From contig CAJWFY010000001.1 of NCBI GenBank assembly GCA_913031655.1, positions 1 through 42,976 on the forward strand: 42,976 bases of DNA, in the 5' to 3' direction. This document shows positions 7,943 to 16,453 of the stretch, one piece after another. The notes under the pieces were generated by a model. The model had not been told where the DNA came from and made no database searches. It was given only the letters and a program-made list of their open reading frames with translations. The translations under genes and the position numbers were made by a program. Numbering within the stretch: position 1 is the first letter of the stretch; each line of letters opens with the position of its first letter. The DNA is from an uncultured Flavobacteriaceae bacterium (GTDB taxonomy: Bacteria; Bacteroidota; Bacteroidia; Flavobacteriales; Flavobacteriaceae).

Positions 7943-9392
7943 TCTTTACTTCTCCATGAACATCTGTTAGTCTAAATCTTCTTCCCTGATGTTTGTAAAT
8001 CATTTTAGTGTGATCTATACCAAATTGATTCAATATAGTAGCTTGTAAGTCATGAACGTGGACAGGATTTTTAACAATATTATAGCCAATGTCATCTGTT
8101 TCTCCATAACTAAAACCGGGTTTAACACCAGCTCCAGCCATAAAAACAGTAAATGATCTTGGATGATGATCTCTACCGTAAACGGTATCACTTAAAGCCC
8201 CTTGACAGTAATTAGTTCTTCCGAATTCTCCACCCCAAACTATTAAAGTATCTTCGAGTAAACCCCTTTGTTTTAAGTCCATAATTAACGCAGCAGTAGG
8301 TTGGTCCACATCGCTAGATTGACCTTTGATTTGATTAGGTAAATTTTCGTGTTGATCCCAACCCATGTGATATAATTGAACAAATCTTACATCTTTTTCG
8401 ATTAACCTTCTTGCTTGAATACAATTGGCGGCATATGTTCCAGGCTTTTGAGCATCTGGACCATACATTTTAAGAATATGATCAGGTTCCTTGGAGATAT
8501 CCATTGTTTCTGGAACAGAAGTTTGCATTCTATAGGCCATTTCATATTGAGCTATTCTGTTATTTATTTCTGGATCTCCAAAAGAAGCTTCTTGCTCGTG
8601 ATTTAATTCAGCTAAATAATCTAACATTTTTCTTCTTTCAAGTGCTGAAACACCTTCAGGATTTTTAAGATACAAAACAGGGTCTTTAGCGGATCTAAAT
8701 TGTACACCTTGATGTAAGGAACTTAAAAATCCATTTCCCCATAACCTTGAATACAAAGGTTGACCCTTGGGTCTTCCAGTGCCATTTGATAAAAGGACTA
8801 CAAAAGAGGGGAGATTATTGTTTAAACTTCCTAGCCCGTAACTCATCCAAGAACCCATACTAGGTCTTCCAGGCTGCTGAGATCCTGTTTGAAAAAATGT
8901 TATCGCAGGATCATGATTAATTGCATCAGTATGCATTGACTTTACAAAGCACAATTCATCAGCTATTTTTCCAACATACGGCATTAAGTCACTAACCCAT
9001 GCTCTAGATTCTCCATATTGTTTAAAATTATAAACACTACCAACTAGAGGGAATTTTGCTTGACCTGATGTCATTCCCGTTAATCTTTGTCCTTTTCTTA
9101 TAGATTCTGGTAAATCAGTTCCCCTTAACTGATTCAATTTAGGTTTGTAATCAAATAAATCTAACTGTGAGGGCCCTCCACTTTGAAATAAGTAAATAAT
9201 TCTTTTAGCTTTAGGAGCAAAATGAGGGAGGTTTAAAGAGTTGTTTCCTAACGCAGAAAAAGGGTCGTTAGATTTACCGAAATTTAACGGATCCATCATT
9301 GATCCTAGTGCTAATCCCCCAATGCCAAGACCTGCTTTTTTTAAAAAGTTTCTTCTATTGTTATTTAAAAAATGTTTATGAATTTCTTCCAT
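7926..9392 (-). CDS. DUF1501 domain protein with Tat signal
   Basis: The protein is 488 residues. A Tat leader (NNRRNFLKKAGLGIGGLALG, residues 11-30) is followed by the DUF1501 (PF07394) domain, an alkaline-phosphatase/sulfatase-like fold. Typical blocks are RIIYLFQSGGPSQLDLFDYKP, WVSDLMPYVGKIADELCFVKSMHTDAINHDPA, YGLGSLNNNLPSFVVL, YHMGWDQHENLP, VWGGEFGRTNYCQG and GRDHHPRSFTVFMAGAG. It starts 5 bases after the cytochrome/DUF1549/DUF1553 gene. This two-gene arrangement is very common in Planctomycetota and Verrucomicrobiota and is found in some marine Bacteroidota. The biochemical function is not established. A role in polysaccharide degradation is usually assumed from context. Confidence 0.9.
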   Translation of the reverse strand: MEEIHKHFLNNNRRNFLKKAGLGIGGLALGSMMDPLNFGKSNDPFSALGNNSLNLPHFAPKAKRIIYLFQSGGPSQLDLFDYKPKLNQLRGTDLPESIRKGQRLTGMTSGQAKFPLVGSVYNFKQYGESRAWVSDLMPYVGKIADELCFVKSMHTDAINHDPAITFFQTGSQQPGRPSMGSWMSYGLGSLNNNLPSFVVLLSNGTGRPKGQPLYSRLWGNGFLSSLHQGVQFRSAKDPVLYLKNPEGVSALERRKMLDYLAELNHEQEASFGDPEINNRIAQYEMAYRMQTSVPETMDISKEPDHILKMYGPDAQKPGTYAANCIQARRLIEKDVRFVQLYHMGWDQHENLPNQIKGQSSDVDQPTAALIMDLKQRGLLEDTLIVWGGEFGRTNYCQGALSDTVYGRDHHPRSFTVFMAGAGVKPGFSYGETDDIGYNIVKNPVHVHDLQATILNQFGIDHTKMIYKHQGRRFRLTDVHGEVKKSLLV

Positions 9393-9397
9393 AAAAT

Positions 9398-11719
9398 TTA
9401 ACTTTTTTGTGTTGTTTCGTCTAAGTTATAAACTAGTACAGATAAGGAAATAAAAGCTTTTTCATCTGAGTATTTATTTATTTTTTTAACTTCATTTAAA
9501 TACGAGTTGAGTTTTAAAAGCTCTGTTTTATTTGGACTTCTCCCTGTAACCGTTCGATATAACTTAATTATTTTCTCTTTTTCAGACGCACCTTTTTCTG
9601 AAAATATTTTTTTAGAAAGGGATTCAGCTGCTAACAAGTATTGTGGATCGTTCATTAATGCTAAAGATTGTAAAGGTGTACTAGTCTTTTGTCTGACTGC
9701 CACACAAAAATCTCTGGTTGGAGCATCAAAAATCATCATTGAAGGAGGAGGGACAGTTCTTTTCCAAAATGTATATAAACTTCTTCTGAATAAATTATCA
9801 CCAGTATCGGGAACATAAAATGCTAAACTCCCACCTCCACCACCTGTAACCTCATTCCATAATCCAGGTGGTTGCATTGGCTTGACACTAGGTCCTCCAA
9901 TTCTGTTTACTAGCATTCCACTTGAAGCTAATGCATTATCTCTTATCATTTCAGCTGATAATTTTTGTCTTGGGTATTGTGCTAAATACATATTATCAAA
10001 GTCAATCAATAAATTTTCTTTTTTTGCTTTGCTAGACTGTTTGTAAGTTGAGGACATTACAATTCTTTTAATAAATTTTTTTGTATCCCATTTGTCATTT
10101 TTTTGATAAGTATAAGCTAACCAGTCAAGAAGTTCTGGGTTAATGGGTTTACTTCCTTGACTTCCAAAGTCATCTGGAGTCGCAACAATTCCAATTCCAA
10201 AAAATTGCTGCCAAATCCTATTAACTGCAACTCTAGAGGTCAAAGGGTTGTCTTCGTCAAAAAACCATTTTGATAATCCGACTCTATTAGCAGGATTTTT
10301 TTTATAGTCAAAGGGTAAAACTACTTTGGGAGTTCCAGGGCTAACCTTAGTTGTTGGAGAGTCATAACTTCCTCTATTTAAAACATAAGTATTTCTAAGA
10401 TTTTCAGTCTCTTTCATTACCATTAACGTCACATCATTAATGCTATCTGGAAGGTTCACAAAACTCAATTCATTTTTAAGATCTTCTTTTGTAATTTTTA
10501 AATTAGGTTTTGGCGCTGTTTCACCATATACAATTAATCCTTCTTCGTCCACATTATTAAAAAAACTATAGAAACTAAAAAATTCCTCATGAGATATTGG
10601 ATCGTATTTATGAGAGTGACACCTTGCACATTCAACAGTAAGTCCCATCATTATTTTTGATGTAGTAACAGCTCTGTCGGCTACATATTCAACACGATAT
10701 TCTTCGGGAACAACCCCACCTTCCTGAGTTATTTTATGATTTCTATTGAAACCTGAGGCTAGAATTTGTTCTTTGGTTGCGTTAGGGAGCATATCTCCAG
10801 CTATTTGCCATGTAATGAATTTATCATAGGATAAATTTTTATTGTAGGCATGTATCACCCAATCCCTCCAGGGCCACATAATCCTTTCTTGATCATCTTG
10901 GTACCCATGACTATCACCATACCTAGCTAAATCCATCCAAATTGAAGCCATTCTTTCGCCATATGATTTAGAAGAAAGCAGTTTGTCAACAATTTTTTCA
11001 TAGGCATCATTGGACTCGTTTGTCAAGAAATCATCTATATCATTTATTGATGGAGGAAGACCTATTAAATCAAAATACAATCTTCTTATAACAATTTCTT
11101 TTTCTTCTATTTCAGAGGGCTTTAAACCTTTGCTTTCTAGTTTATTTGCTACAAAGAAATCAATTTCATTACTACACCAATTTGAAAAATCTGTTTTTGG
11201 AATTTCTGGTAGAATTGGTTTAGAATAAGACCAATGTGATTTCCATTTAGCTCCTTGTTCTATCCATTTCTTTAATGTTTCTTTTTCTTTATTAGTTAGT
11301 GTAAGATTGGATTCTGGGGGAGGCATTATCTCATTTGAATTTTTATTATAAATTCTTTTAATAAGCTCGCTTTCGTGAGGATTTTCTCTATTAATAATAT
11401 ATTTATTAATATCATCCTCAAGAGTACCATAAAATCCTTGTTCTAAATCTAGCCTTAAGTCAGCTTTTCTTGCATTTTCATCTGGACCATGGCAAGTATA
11501 ACATTTGTCAGAAAGAATAGGTTTAACGTCAAAATTAAAGTTGATGTAATCAGAACTATTTTTATTTAAACTAGTATTGGTAGTAAAATTATTTTCCTTT
11601 ATTAAGTCACCAAAAGTCTCAGAGGGGTTATTTGAAATAAATTTAAATATTAAAATCCCAAAAAAAGGAATTAAAAAGTAACCTAAAAGTTGATAATTTG
11701 TACTGTTTTTATTTTTCAC
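9398..11719 (-). CDS. planctomycete-type cytochrome c / DUF1549 / DUF1553 protein
   Basis: The protein is 773 residues. An N-terminal membrane segment (about residues 12-29) anchors it to face the periplasm. Next comes the PSCyt1 haem-binding domain with CYTCH (73-77) and IMPPPES (131-137). The PSCyt2/DUF1549 region spans about 180-385 (FDLIGLPPS, MDLARYGDSHGYQDD) and contains a second CxxCH, CARCHSHKYDPI (364-375). The PSD1/DUF1553 domain occupies about 480-770 (LTSRVAVNRIWQQFFG, KLSAEMIRDNALASSGML, TPLQSLALMNDPQYL). Many homologues have about 1,000 residues with an extra carbohydrate-binding insert between DUF1549 and DUF1553. The spacer here is short, so this is a compact form. It is paired with the DUF1501 gene downstream. 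Confidence 0.9.
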   Translation of the reverse strand: MKNKNSTNYQLLGYFLIPFFGILIFKFISNNPSETFGDLIKENNFTTNTSLNKNSSDYINFNFDVKPILSDKCYTCHGPDENARKADLRLDLEQGFYGTLEDDINKYIINRENPHESELIKRIYNKNSNEIMPPPESNLTLTNKEKETLKKWIEQGAKWKSHWSYSKPILPEIPKTDFSNWCSNEIDFFVANKLESKGLKPSEIEEKEIVIRRLYFDLIGLPPSINDIDDFLTNESNDAYEKIVDKLLSSKSYGERMASIWMDLARYGDSHGYQDDQERIMWPWRDWVIHAYNKNLSYDKFITWQIAGDMLPNATKEQILASGFNRNHKITQEGGVVPEEYRVEYVADRAVTTSKIMMGLTVECARCHSHKYDPISHEEFFSFYSFFNNVDEEGLIVYGETAPKPNLKITKEDLKNELSFVNLPDSINDVTLMVMKETENLRNTYVLNRGSYDSPTTKVSPGTPKVVLPFDYKKNPANRVGLSKWFFDEDNPLTSRVAVNRIWQQFFGIGIVATPDDFGSQGSKPINPELLDWLAYTYQKNDKWDTKKFIKRIVMSSTYKQSSKAKKENLLIDFDNMYLAQYPRQKLSAEMIRDNALASSGMLVNRIGGPSVKPMQPPGLWNEVTGGGGGSLAFYVPDTGDNLFRRSLYTFWKRTVPPPSMMIFDAPTRDFCVAVRQKTSTPLQSLALMNDPQYLLAAESLSKKIFSEKGASEKEKIIKLYRTVTGRSPNKTELLKLNSYLNEVKKINKYSDEKAFISLSVLVYNLDETTQKS

Positions 11720-11839
11720 TATTAATTAAAGTTATAAAAAACTAATCAGAAAAAAATATCGCACTAATTATAGTTTTCTATTTCTCGATTAAGCTATTGT
11801 TAGCAGATCTGATTTTATTGAATTTCTTATTTTAAAAAA

Positions 11840-12565
11840 TTAATTGCTTGTATTTTTTAAAGTATGTAGAATTATTTTTTCCATTACCTTATAACCTGCT
11901 AAGTTTGGGTGAACCAAATCATCTGAAGAAGTATATTCAGGCACTTTTAACCCTCCTTTATCATCTGCCATTGCTGAATAATAATCGGCATAAGGTGTGT
12001 CGTTTTCTTCACAATACTTTTTCAAAATAGAATTTAATTTTATAACCTTTGGTCCTGGATTTAATCCTGGATTCCAAGGGAAGTCAATTGCAGGTATTGT
12101 TGAGCAAATTATAACTGAAATATTATTAGCTTTTGCAATTTCTGTCATTGAGATGATATTTTCTGCAGTATTTTCAATTGTAATTGGGCCTGTGTTCCCC
12201 GCTATATCATTAATTCCTGCTAGAATAACAACTGTTTTAGGTTTCAAATTTATAACATCAGGTCTGAATCTTATGAGCATTTGAGGTGTTGTTTGTCCAC
12301 TTATTCCTCTGTTAATGAAAGGGTTTTTTAAAAAAAAATCTTTATTAAAGTTGCTCCAGCCTTCTGTTATGGAATTTCCCATAAATACAACCCTATTTGG
12401 GTCTTCAAAATCCATAATTTTCGAATTAGACTCTCTAAATTTCTCTAAATGAGCCCAATCTTCTAATGTTCCTCCACCAGGAACATAGGTTACTTGCCCC
12501 TGTATGTTATTTGCCATAGCAATATTTAGTATAAATAGTATGAATATTTTTTTGGTAATGTACAT
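11840..12565 (-). CDS. secreted SGNH/GDSL hydrolase (probable acetylesterase)
   Basis: The protein is 241 residues with a signal peptide (MYITKKIFILFILNIAMANNI, cleavage near GQ at 23-24). The four SGNH blocks are present: MGNSITEGW with Ser65, GISGQTTPQML (Gly), LAGINDIAGN (Asn) and DDLVHPNLAGY with Asp216 and His219. Bacterial proteins of this type often remove acetyl groups from polysaccharides. Its gene is the last of a four-gene minus-strand unit, 4 bases after another esterase gene, and the unit begins with a two-subunit acetate-type symporter. This supports a deacetylase role, though a lipase or lysophospholipase activity cannot be excluded. Confidence 0.85.
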   Translation of the reverse strand: MYITKKIFILFILNIAMANNIQGQVTYVPGGGTLEDWAHLEKFRESNSKIMDFEDPNRVVFMGNSITEGWSNFNKDFFLKNPFINRGISGQTTPQMLIRFRPDVINLKPKTVVILAGINDIAGNTGPITIENTAENIISMTEIAKANNISVIICSTIPAIDFPWNPGLNPGPKVIKLNSILKKYCEENDTPYADYYSAMADDKGGLKVPEYTSSDDLVHPNLAGYKVMEKIILHTLKNTSN

Positions 12566-12569
12566 TTTT

Positions 12570-13349
12570 TTATTTTTTAGTTTTTGAGTGTATCCATTTT
12601 AAAAAATCTTTTTCTAAAAAAGCATTATTCCAGCTATTATGGCCAACATTTTCGTAGAAAGTTATCCTAGGACTTCCTCCTTTATCAATTATAGCTTTTG
12701 TCATTTTTAAAGAATTATTAGGACTAACAACTCTATCGCTTGAGCCATGAAAAATCCATAATGGTGTATTTTTAGCATATTCATTTACAGTTTCAATCCT
12801 GCCATCTCCACAAATTGGTGTAGCAGCAGCAAACATTTCAGGTCTTCTAGATAATATTTCAAATGTTCCCATTCCTCCCATAGAAAGTCCACTGACGTAA
12901 ACTTTATTTTTATTAACTGTTTTAGTTTGGGTTAATGAATCCATCAATTTGATAACAAGATTTAAACTATTACTAGAATCAATTCCATTTATATTTCTGT
13001 ACATTGATTCCTTGTCTTTTGGATTAAAACTCATATCAGCCCACTCATATTTTTCGCTACATTGAGGAAAAATCACCCAAGATTTATAATTTTTTCTATT
13101 ATTTTCATTTAAAAAAAGACTTGCACCATGAACTAACTGTTTTTCATTGTCATCTCCTCTTTCACCAACACCATGAAGAAATAAATGGAGTGGATAATTT
13201 TTGTTTGCACTAAAATCATGTGGTTTTAAAACCCTGTATTTAAGCGTGTCTTTACCATTTATAAAAATTTCTTTTTCAAATAAATCTAAATTCTGAGAAT
13301 TAATATTTGATATAAAAAATAAAGTAATAATTAGAGTTATTTTTTTCAT
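12570..13349 (-). CDS. secreted alpha/beta-hydrolase esterase (CE1/phospholipase-carboxylesterase-like)
   Basis: The protein is 259 residues with signal peptide MKKITLIITLFFISNINSQ. The catalytic triad is visible: VSGLSMGGMG with Ser156, HGSSDRVVSP with Asp205 and NVGHNSW with His237. The oxyanion segment is LFLHGVGERGDD (57-68). The pattern resembles prolyl-oligopeptidase-type esterases that are often fused to or found beside polysaccharide lyases and xylanases. The start directly abuts the stop of the symporter gene, so co-expression is near certain. The likely job is to release acetyl or other acyl groups from glycans in the periplasm. Confidence 0.85.
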   Translation of the reverse strand: MKKITLIITLFFISNINSQNLDLFEKEIFINGKDTLKYRVLKPHDFSANKNYPLHLFLHGVGERGDDNEKQLVHGASLFLNENNRKNYKSWVIFPQCSEKYEWADMSFNPKDKESMYRNINGIDSSNSLNLVIKLMDSLTQTKTVNKNKVYVSGLSMGGMGTFEILSRRPEMFAAATPICGDGRIETVNEYAKNTPLWIFHGSSDRVVSPNNSLKMTKAIIDKGGSPRITFYENVGHNSWNNAFLEKDFLKWIHSKTKK

Positions 13350-15020
13350 TTATTCTATAGATGGAATTCTAATTCTTTCAACCAATTCCTGAATTTCTTT
13401 AGGAGGTTTTGCAGTTAAATGACAAATAATAAGTGAAACTATAAAGTTAGCTAACATAGCGAAGGTTCCAAATCCTTCGGGTGATACACCAAACCACCAG
13501 TCATCACTAGTTCCTCCGCCAAACCATCCGAATTTAAATTTTGTCATGTAAAAAAGCATTAACAAAAGTCCTACTATCATTCCTGAAACGGCTCCTTCTT
13601 TGTTCATTCTTTTGTAAAAGATTCCCATAACAATGGCTGGAAAAAATGATGCAGCTGCGAGTCCAAAAGCTAAAGCTACAGTAGCGGCAACAAAACCAGG
13701 AGGATTTATTCCGAAATATCCAGCTAAAAGAACTGCAAAGAATGCAGAAACTCTTGCAGCTATAAGTTCTCCCTTTTCAGAAACGTCAGGTTTGATTATT
13801 TTTTTAATAAGGTCATGTGATACAGATGCAGATATTACTAAAAGAAGTCCAGCTGCAGTTGAAAGTGCTGCTGCTAAAGCACCTGCTGCTAATAGAGCAA
13901 TCACCCAGTTAGGCAGTTCAGCAATTTCTGGATTTGCCATTACCATAATATCTCTATCAATACTTAATTCATTTAATTTGGGATCGGCAAGATATTGCAC
14001 AAGACCATCTTTATTTTTATCATCAAAAGTTAATAACCCAGTCTTCTCCCAATTATCAAACCATCCAGGTAATTCATCATACCTTTTTTCACTAACCGTT
14101 TCAATTAAGTTTATTCTGGCAAAAACTGCAATTGCTGGTGCAGTTGTATAAAGTATTGCAATAAAAAGAAGAGCCCATCCAGCAGATTTTCTGGCATCGC
14201 TTACTTTTTTTACAGTAAAAAATCTAACTATTACATGGGGAAGACCAGCAGTCCCCACCATTAATGCCGCTGTTATAAAAAAGACATCTAACTTGGATTT
14301 AGATCCAGAAGTATATTGATGAAAGCCTAACTCTCTACTTAAGCCATCTAGTTTGTCTAGTAAATACATTCCGTCAGTTCCTTGAGATCCGAAACCAATT
14401 TGTGGAATAGGATTTCCAGTCATTTGAATAGATATAAAAATAGCAGGAACCATAAAGGCAAAAATCAAAACACAATATTGAGCTACTTGAGTGTATGTTA
14501 TTCCTTTCATTCCACCTAAAACGGCATAAAACAATACAATCGCCATTCCAATAACAACTCCAGTGTTAATGTCTACTTCCAAATATCTTGAAAAAACCAA
14601 CCCCACCCCTCTCATTTGTCCAGCTACATAAGTAAAGGATATAATTAAAGCGCAAATGACAGCGACTACTCTAGCAGTATTTGAGTAGTATCTGTCCCCA
14701 ATAAAATCAGGAACAGTAAATTTTCCAAATTTTCTTAAGTATGGAGCTAGTAAAAGTGCAAGAAGAACATATCCACCTGTCCAGCCCATTAAATAGACTG
14801 AGCCATCATAACCCATAAAAGAAATTAGACCAGCCATTGAAATAAATGAAGCAGCAGACATCCAATCGGCAGCTGTGGCCATTCCATTAGCTATGGGTGA
14901 AACTCCACTTCCAGCAACATAAAATTCTTTTGTTGATCCTGCTTTTGACCAAATAGCAATTCCAATATAAAGCGTAAAAGTTACTCCAACCATTAGCCAT
15001 ATCCATAATTGTAAACTCAT
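13350..15020 (-). CDS. sodium:solute symporter, acetate permease-like large subunit (VC_2705 type)
   Basis: The protein is 556 residues with about 13 hydrophobic segments of the SSS (SLC5-like) family. Landmarks are FYVAGSGVSPIANGMATAADWMSAASFI (residues about 33-60), DFIGDRYYSN, VAGQMRGVGLVF, GGMKGITYTQVAQY and TAGLPHVIVRFFTV. The later part has AAALSTAAGLLLVISASVSHDL. These blocks match the cation/acetate symporter (ActP-like) branch whose genes are preceded by a small DUF4212 partner. That partner is present here, with an ATGA overlap (15017-15020). The likely substrate is acetate or another short monocarboxylate, taken up with sodium. The two downstream esterase genes would supply acetate. 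Confidence 0.88.
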   Translation of the reverse strand: MSLQLWIWLMVGVTFTLYIGIAIWSKAGSTKEFYVAGSGVSPIANGMATAADWMSAASFISMAGLISFMGYDGSVYLMGWTGGYVLLALLLAPYLRKFGKFTVPDFIGDRYYSNTARVVAVICALIISFTYVAGQMRGVGLVFSRYLEVDINTGVVIGMAIVLFYAVLGGMKGITYTQVAQYCVLIFAFMVPAIFISIQMTGNPIPQIGFGSQGTDGMYLLDKLDGLSRELGFHQYTSGSKSKLDVFFITAALMVGTAGLPHVIVRFFTVKKVSDARKSAGWALLFIAILYTTAPAIAVFARINLIETVSEKRYDELPGWFDNWEKTGLLTFDDKNKDGLVQYLADPKLNELSIDRDIMVMANPEIAELPNWVIALLAAGALAAALSTAAGLLLVISASVSHDLIKKIIKPDVSEKGELIAARVSAFFAVLLAGYFGINPPGFVAATVALAFGLAAASFFPAIVMGIFYKRMNKEGAVSGMIVGLLLMLFYMTKFKFGWFGGGTSDDWWFGVSPEGFGTFAMLANFIVSLIICHLTAKPPKEIQELVERIRIPSIE

Positions 15021-15277
15021 GATGATCTTTTTGAATTAAACTTTTTATCTAACCTATTCATTAATAATATGTAAACAAATATTAAGGCAACAAAGACATA
15101 AATAGAGCCTTGTTGAGCAAACCAAAATCCTAATTTAAATCCTCCTATTTTAAATTGATTTAACTCCTCAATAAGGATGATGCCAAAACCAAAAGAGACA
15201 GTGAACCAAATTGAAAGAAGTATGATTAAGTATTTTATATTTTTTTTCCAGTACTGCTTAGCTAGTTGTTCATTCAT
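15017..15277 (-). CDS. DUF4212 small subunit of the sodium/solute symporter
   Basis: The protein is 86 residues with two transmembrane segments (about 15-35 and 52-72) separated by a short loop (ELNQFKIGGFKLGFWFAQQGS). The pattern YWKKNIKYLIILLSIWFTVSFGFGI and the FWFAQQGSIYVFV block are typical of DUF4212 (sodium/substrate symporter small subunit). The stop overlaps the start of the large subunit by 4 bases, which indicates translational coupling. Confidence 0.9.
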   Translation of the reverse strand: MNEQLAKQYWKKNIKYLIILLSIWFTVSFGFGIILIEELNQFKIGGFKLGFWFAQQGSIYVFVALIFVYILLMNRLDKKFNSKRSS

Positions 15278-15337
15278 GAAATATGTAGTTCTATTTTAAT
15301 AAAAATAACGAATAAAATCAATTATATTCATTTAAAA

Positions 15338-15388
15338 AGAGACTAACTATTCTTTTTAAAGTACAAATGATTTATTTTCAGAGACTAA
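15338..15388. repeat. 9-base direct repeat upstream of the symporter unit
   Basis: AGAGACTAA occurs at 15338-15346 and again at 15380-15388, 42 bases apart start to start, about four helical turns. The copies lie about 60 and 100 bases before the DUF4212 start. They could be binding sites of a regulator, but a chance repeat is possible. Confidence 0.25.
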
Positions 15389-15452
15389 ATGTTTGAAAGT
15401 ATGGGTATTAATTATTTTTTAATTAGTAGATGTGAAAGCATAATAAAAGAAA

Positions 15453-15486
15453 AAACATCCTTGTTTTTTTAAAAACAAGGATGTTT
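15453..15486 (-). terminator. strong intrinsic terminator after the HMG-CoA reductase/kinase unit
   Basis: Arms 15453-15468 and 15471-15486 are perfectly complementary over 16 bases around a 2-base centre (core ACATCCTTG/CAAGGATGT). Read on the minus strand, the hairpin is followed by a T-rich run (complement of 15442-15455). It lies about 60 bases past the stop of the GHMP kinase gene. It is the clearest terminator in the window. Confidence 0.85.
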
Positions 15487-15547
15487 AAACAACAACTAAC
15501 CAAAAATATTATGTGTTAACCTAAATACAGAAATCGTGCCAAACTTT

Positions 15548-16453
15548 TTATATAAACATCTTTTTATAGTTAATAACAGTATTAAAGCCTTTTTTATTAA
15601 AGTAATTGGGAGTGTTTGTCGGACCTGCGGCTAATATAAAATCACCTCCCCAAGCTCCAAGACTTTTGATTTCTCCACTATAATCTTTAAAAAGGTTTTC
15701 TTTAACTGGTTTTATATTTAAATGTTTAGACAATAAAATTTCATGTTTTTTTATACAATTTTGAAAATCAATTAATTTTTTACATTCAAAAAACTCTACA
15801 GTTAAATTAGAAAACGTATCAATTAATTTTGAATTTTCAGATTGTTTTTTATTAAAAAACTCTATCTGTTTATTGCTATTTTGTTTTTTGTTTAAATAAA
15901 TAAAAAATAAATTTTCAAAAAAAACAGGTTTAAAATTTACTTCCTTAACAATTGGCTTACTATTTTTTAATTGATACAGAATAGAACTTTTTGTTTTAGC
16001 ACAAGCAATATCATAACCACTTCCTTTGAAATTTAACCACAACAATTCATATGCATTGATATTAGCCCAATTAGAAATATTATTTATCAAAGTTGATGAG
16101 CTCCCTAGTCCCCAGTTTGTTGGAAAATCTAAGTTAGTTTTAACTTTTCCACCTTGTGATTGATTTAAAAATTTAGAATTTAATTTTTGTGCCGACAATA
16201 AAATTGATTGTAAAACTCTACTTTTTTCATTGTCATTTTTAACAATATTTAAACTAGGAAGCTCAAATACGGTATTAAACCAAATTTCTTTTTTTTCATC
16301 ATATGCCTCCCAAATTAAATTATTAGAATCAATGGATGTAAAATTAAGAGATTGGCTGTAATTAGTTGGAATAGCTAGTGCTAAAGCTCCTTTTAAAATA
16401 AAGTATTCTGATGTTATTAATACTTTTCCATAGCTTGTAGTACTATAATCCAT
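15548..16453 (-). CDS. GYDIA-family GHMP kinase (candidate phosphomevalonate kinase)
   Basis: The protein is 301 residues. It carries the GHMP kinase motifs: SYGKVLITSEYFILKG at the N-terminus, the phosphate loop NWGLGSSSTL (residues 113-122), GSGYDIA (144-150, the signature that names the family) and the third motif LGAWGGDFIL near the C-terminus. I prefer the ATG at 16451-16453 because family members begin directly with the YGKxLLTxEY strand. An in-frame ATG at 16480 would add nine residues and a longer overlap. The start lies inside the last codons of the HMG-CoA reductase gene, so the two are coupled. That link and the presence of mvaD and mevalonate kinase genes elsewhere in the window point to the phosphomevalonate step. 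The activity is an inference. Confidence 0.85.
   Translation of the reverse strand: MDYSTTSYGKVLITSEYFILKGALALAIPTNYSQSLNFTSIDSNNLIWEAYDEKKEIWFNTVFELPSLNIVKNDNEKSRVLQSILLSAQKLNSKFLNQSQGGKVKTNLDFPTNWGLGSSSTLINNISNWANINAYELLWLNFKGSGYDIACAKTKSSILYQLKNSKPIVKEVNFKPVFFENLFFIYLNKKQNSNKQIEFFNKKQSENSKLIDTFSNLTVEFFECKKLIDFQNCIKKHEILLSKHLNIKPVKENLFKDYSGEIKSLGAWGGDFILAAGPTNTPNYFNKKGFNTVINYKKMFI

Noticed and set aside
11720..11839. Gap between the SGNH hydrolase and cytochrome/DUF1553 genes, with distant AATCAGA and TCTGATT segments
   Set aside because: The arms are about 60 bases apart and short; no terminator or promoter box can be supported.
13633..14151. 172-codon open frame antisense to the symporter gene
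   Set aside because: It is Ala/Ser/Thr-rich because of the codon pattern of the opposite strand, has no domain or signal, and lies wholly within a clear symporter gene.
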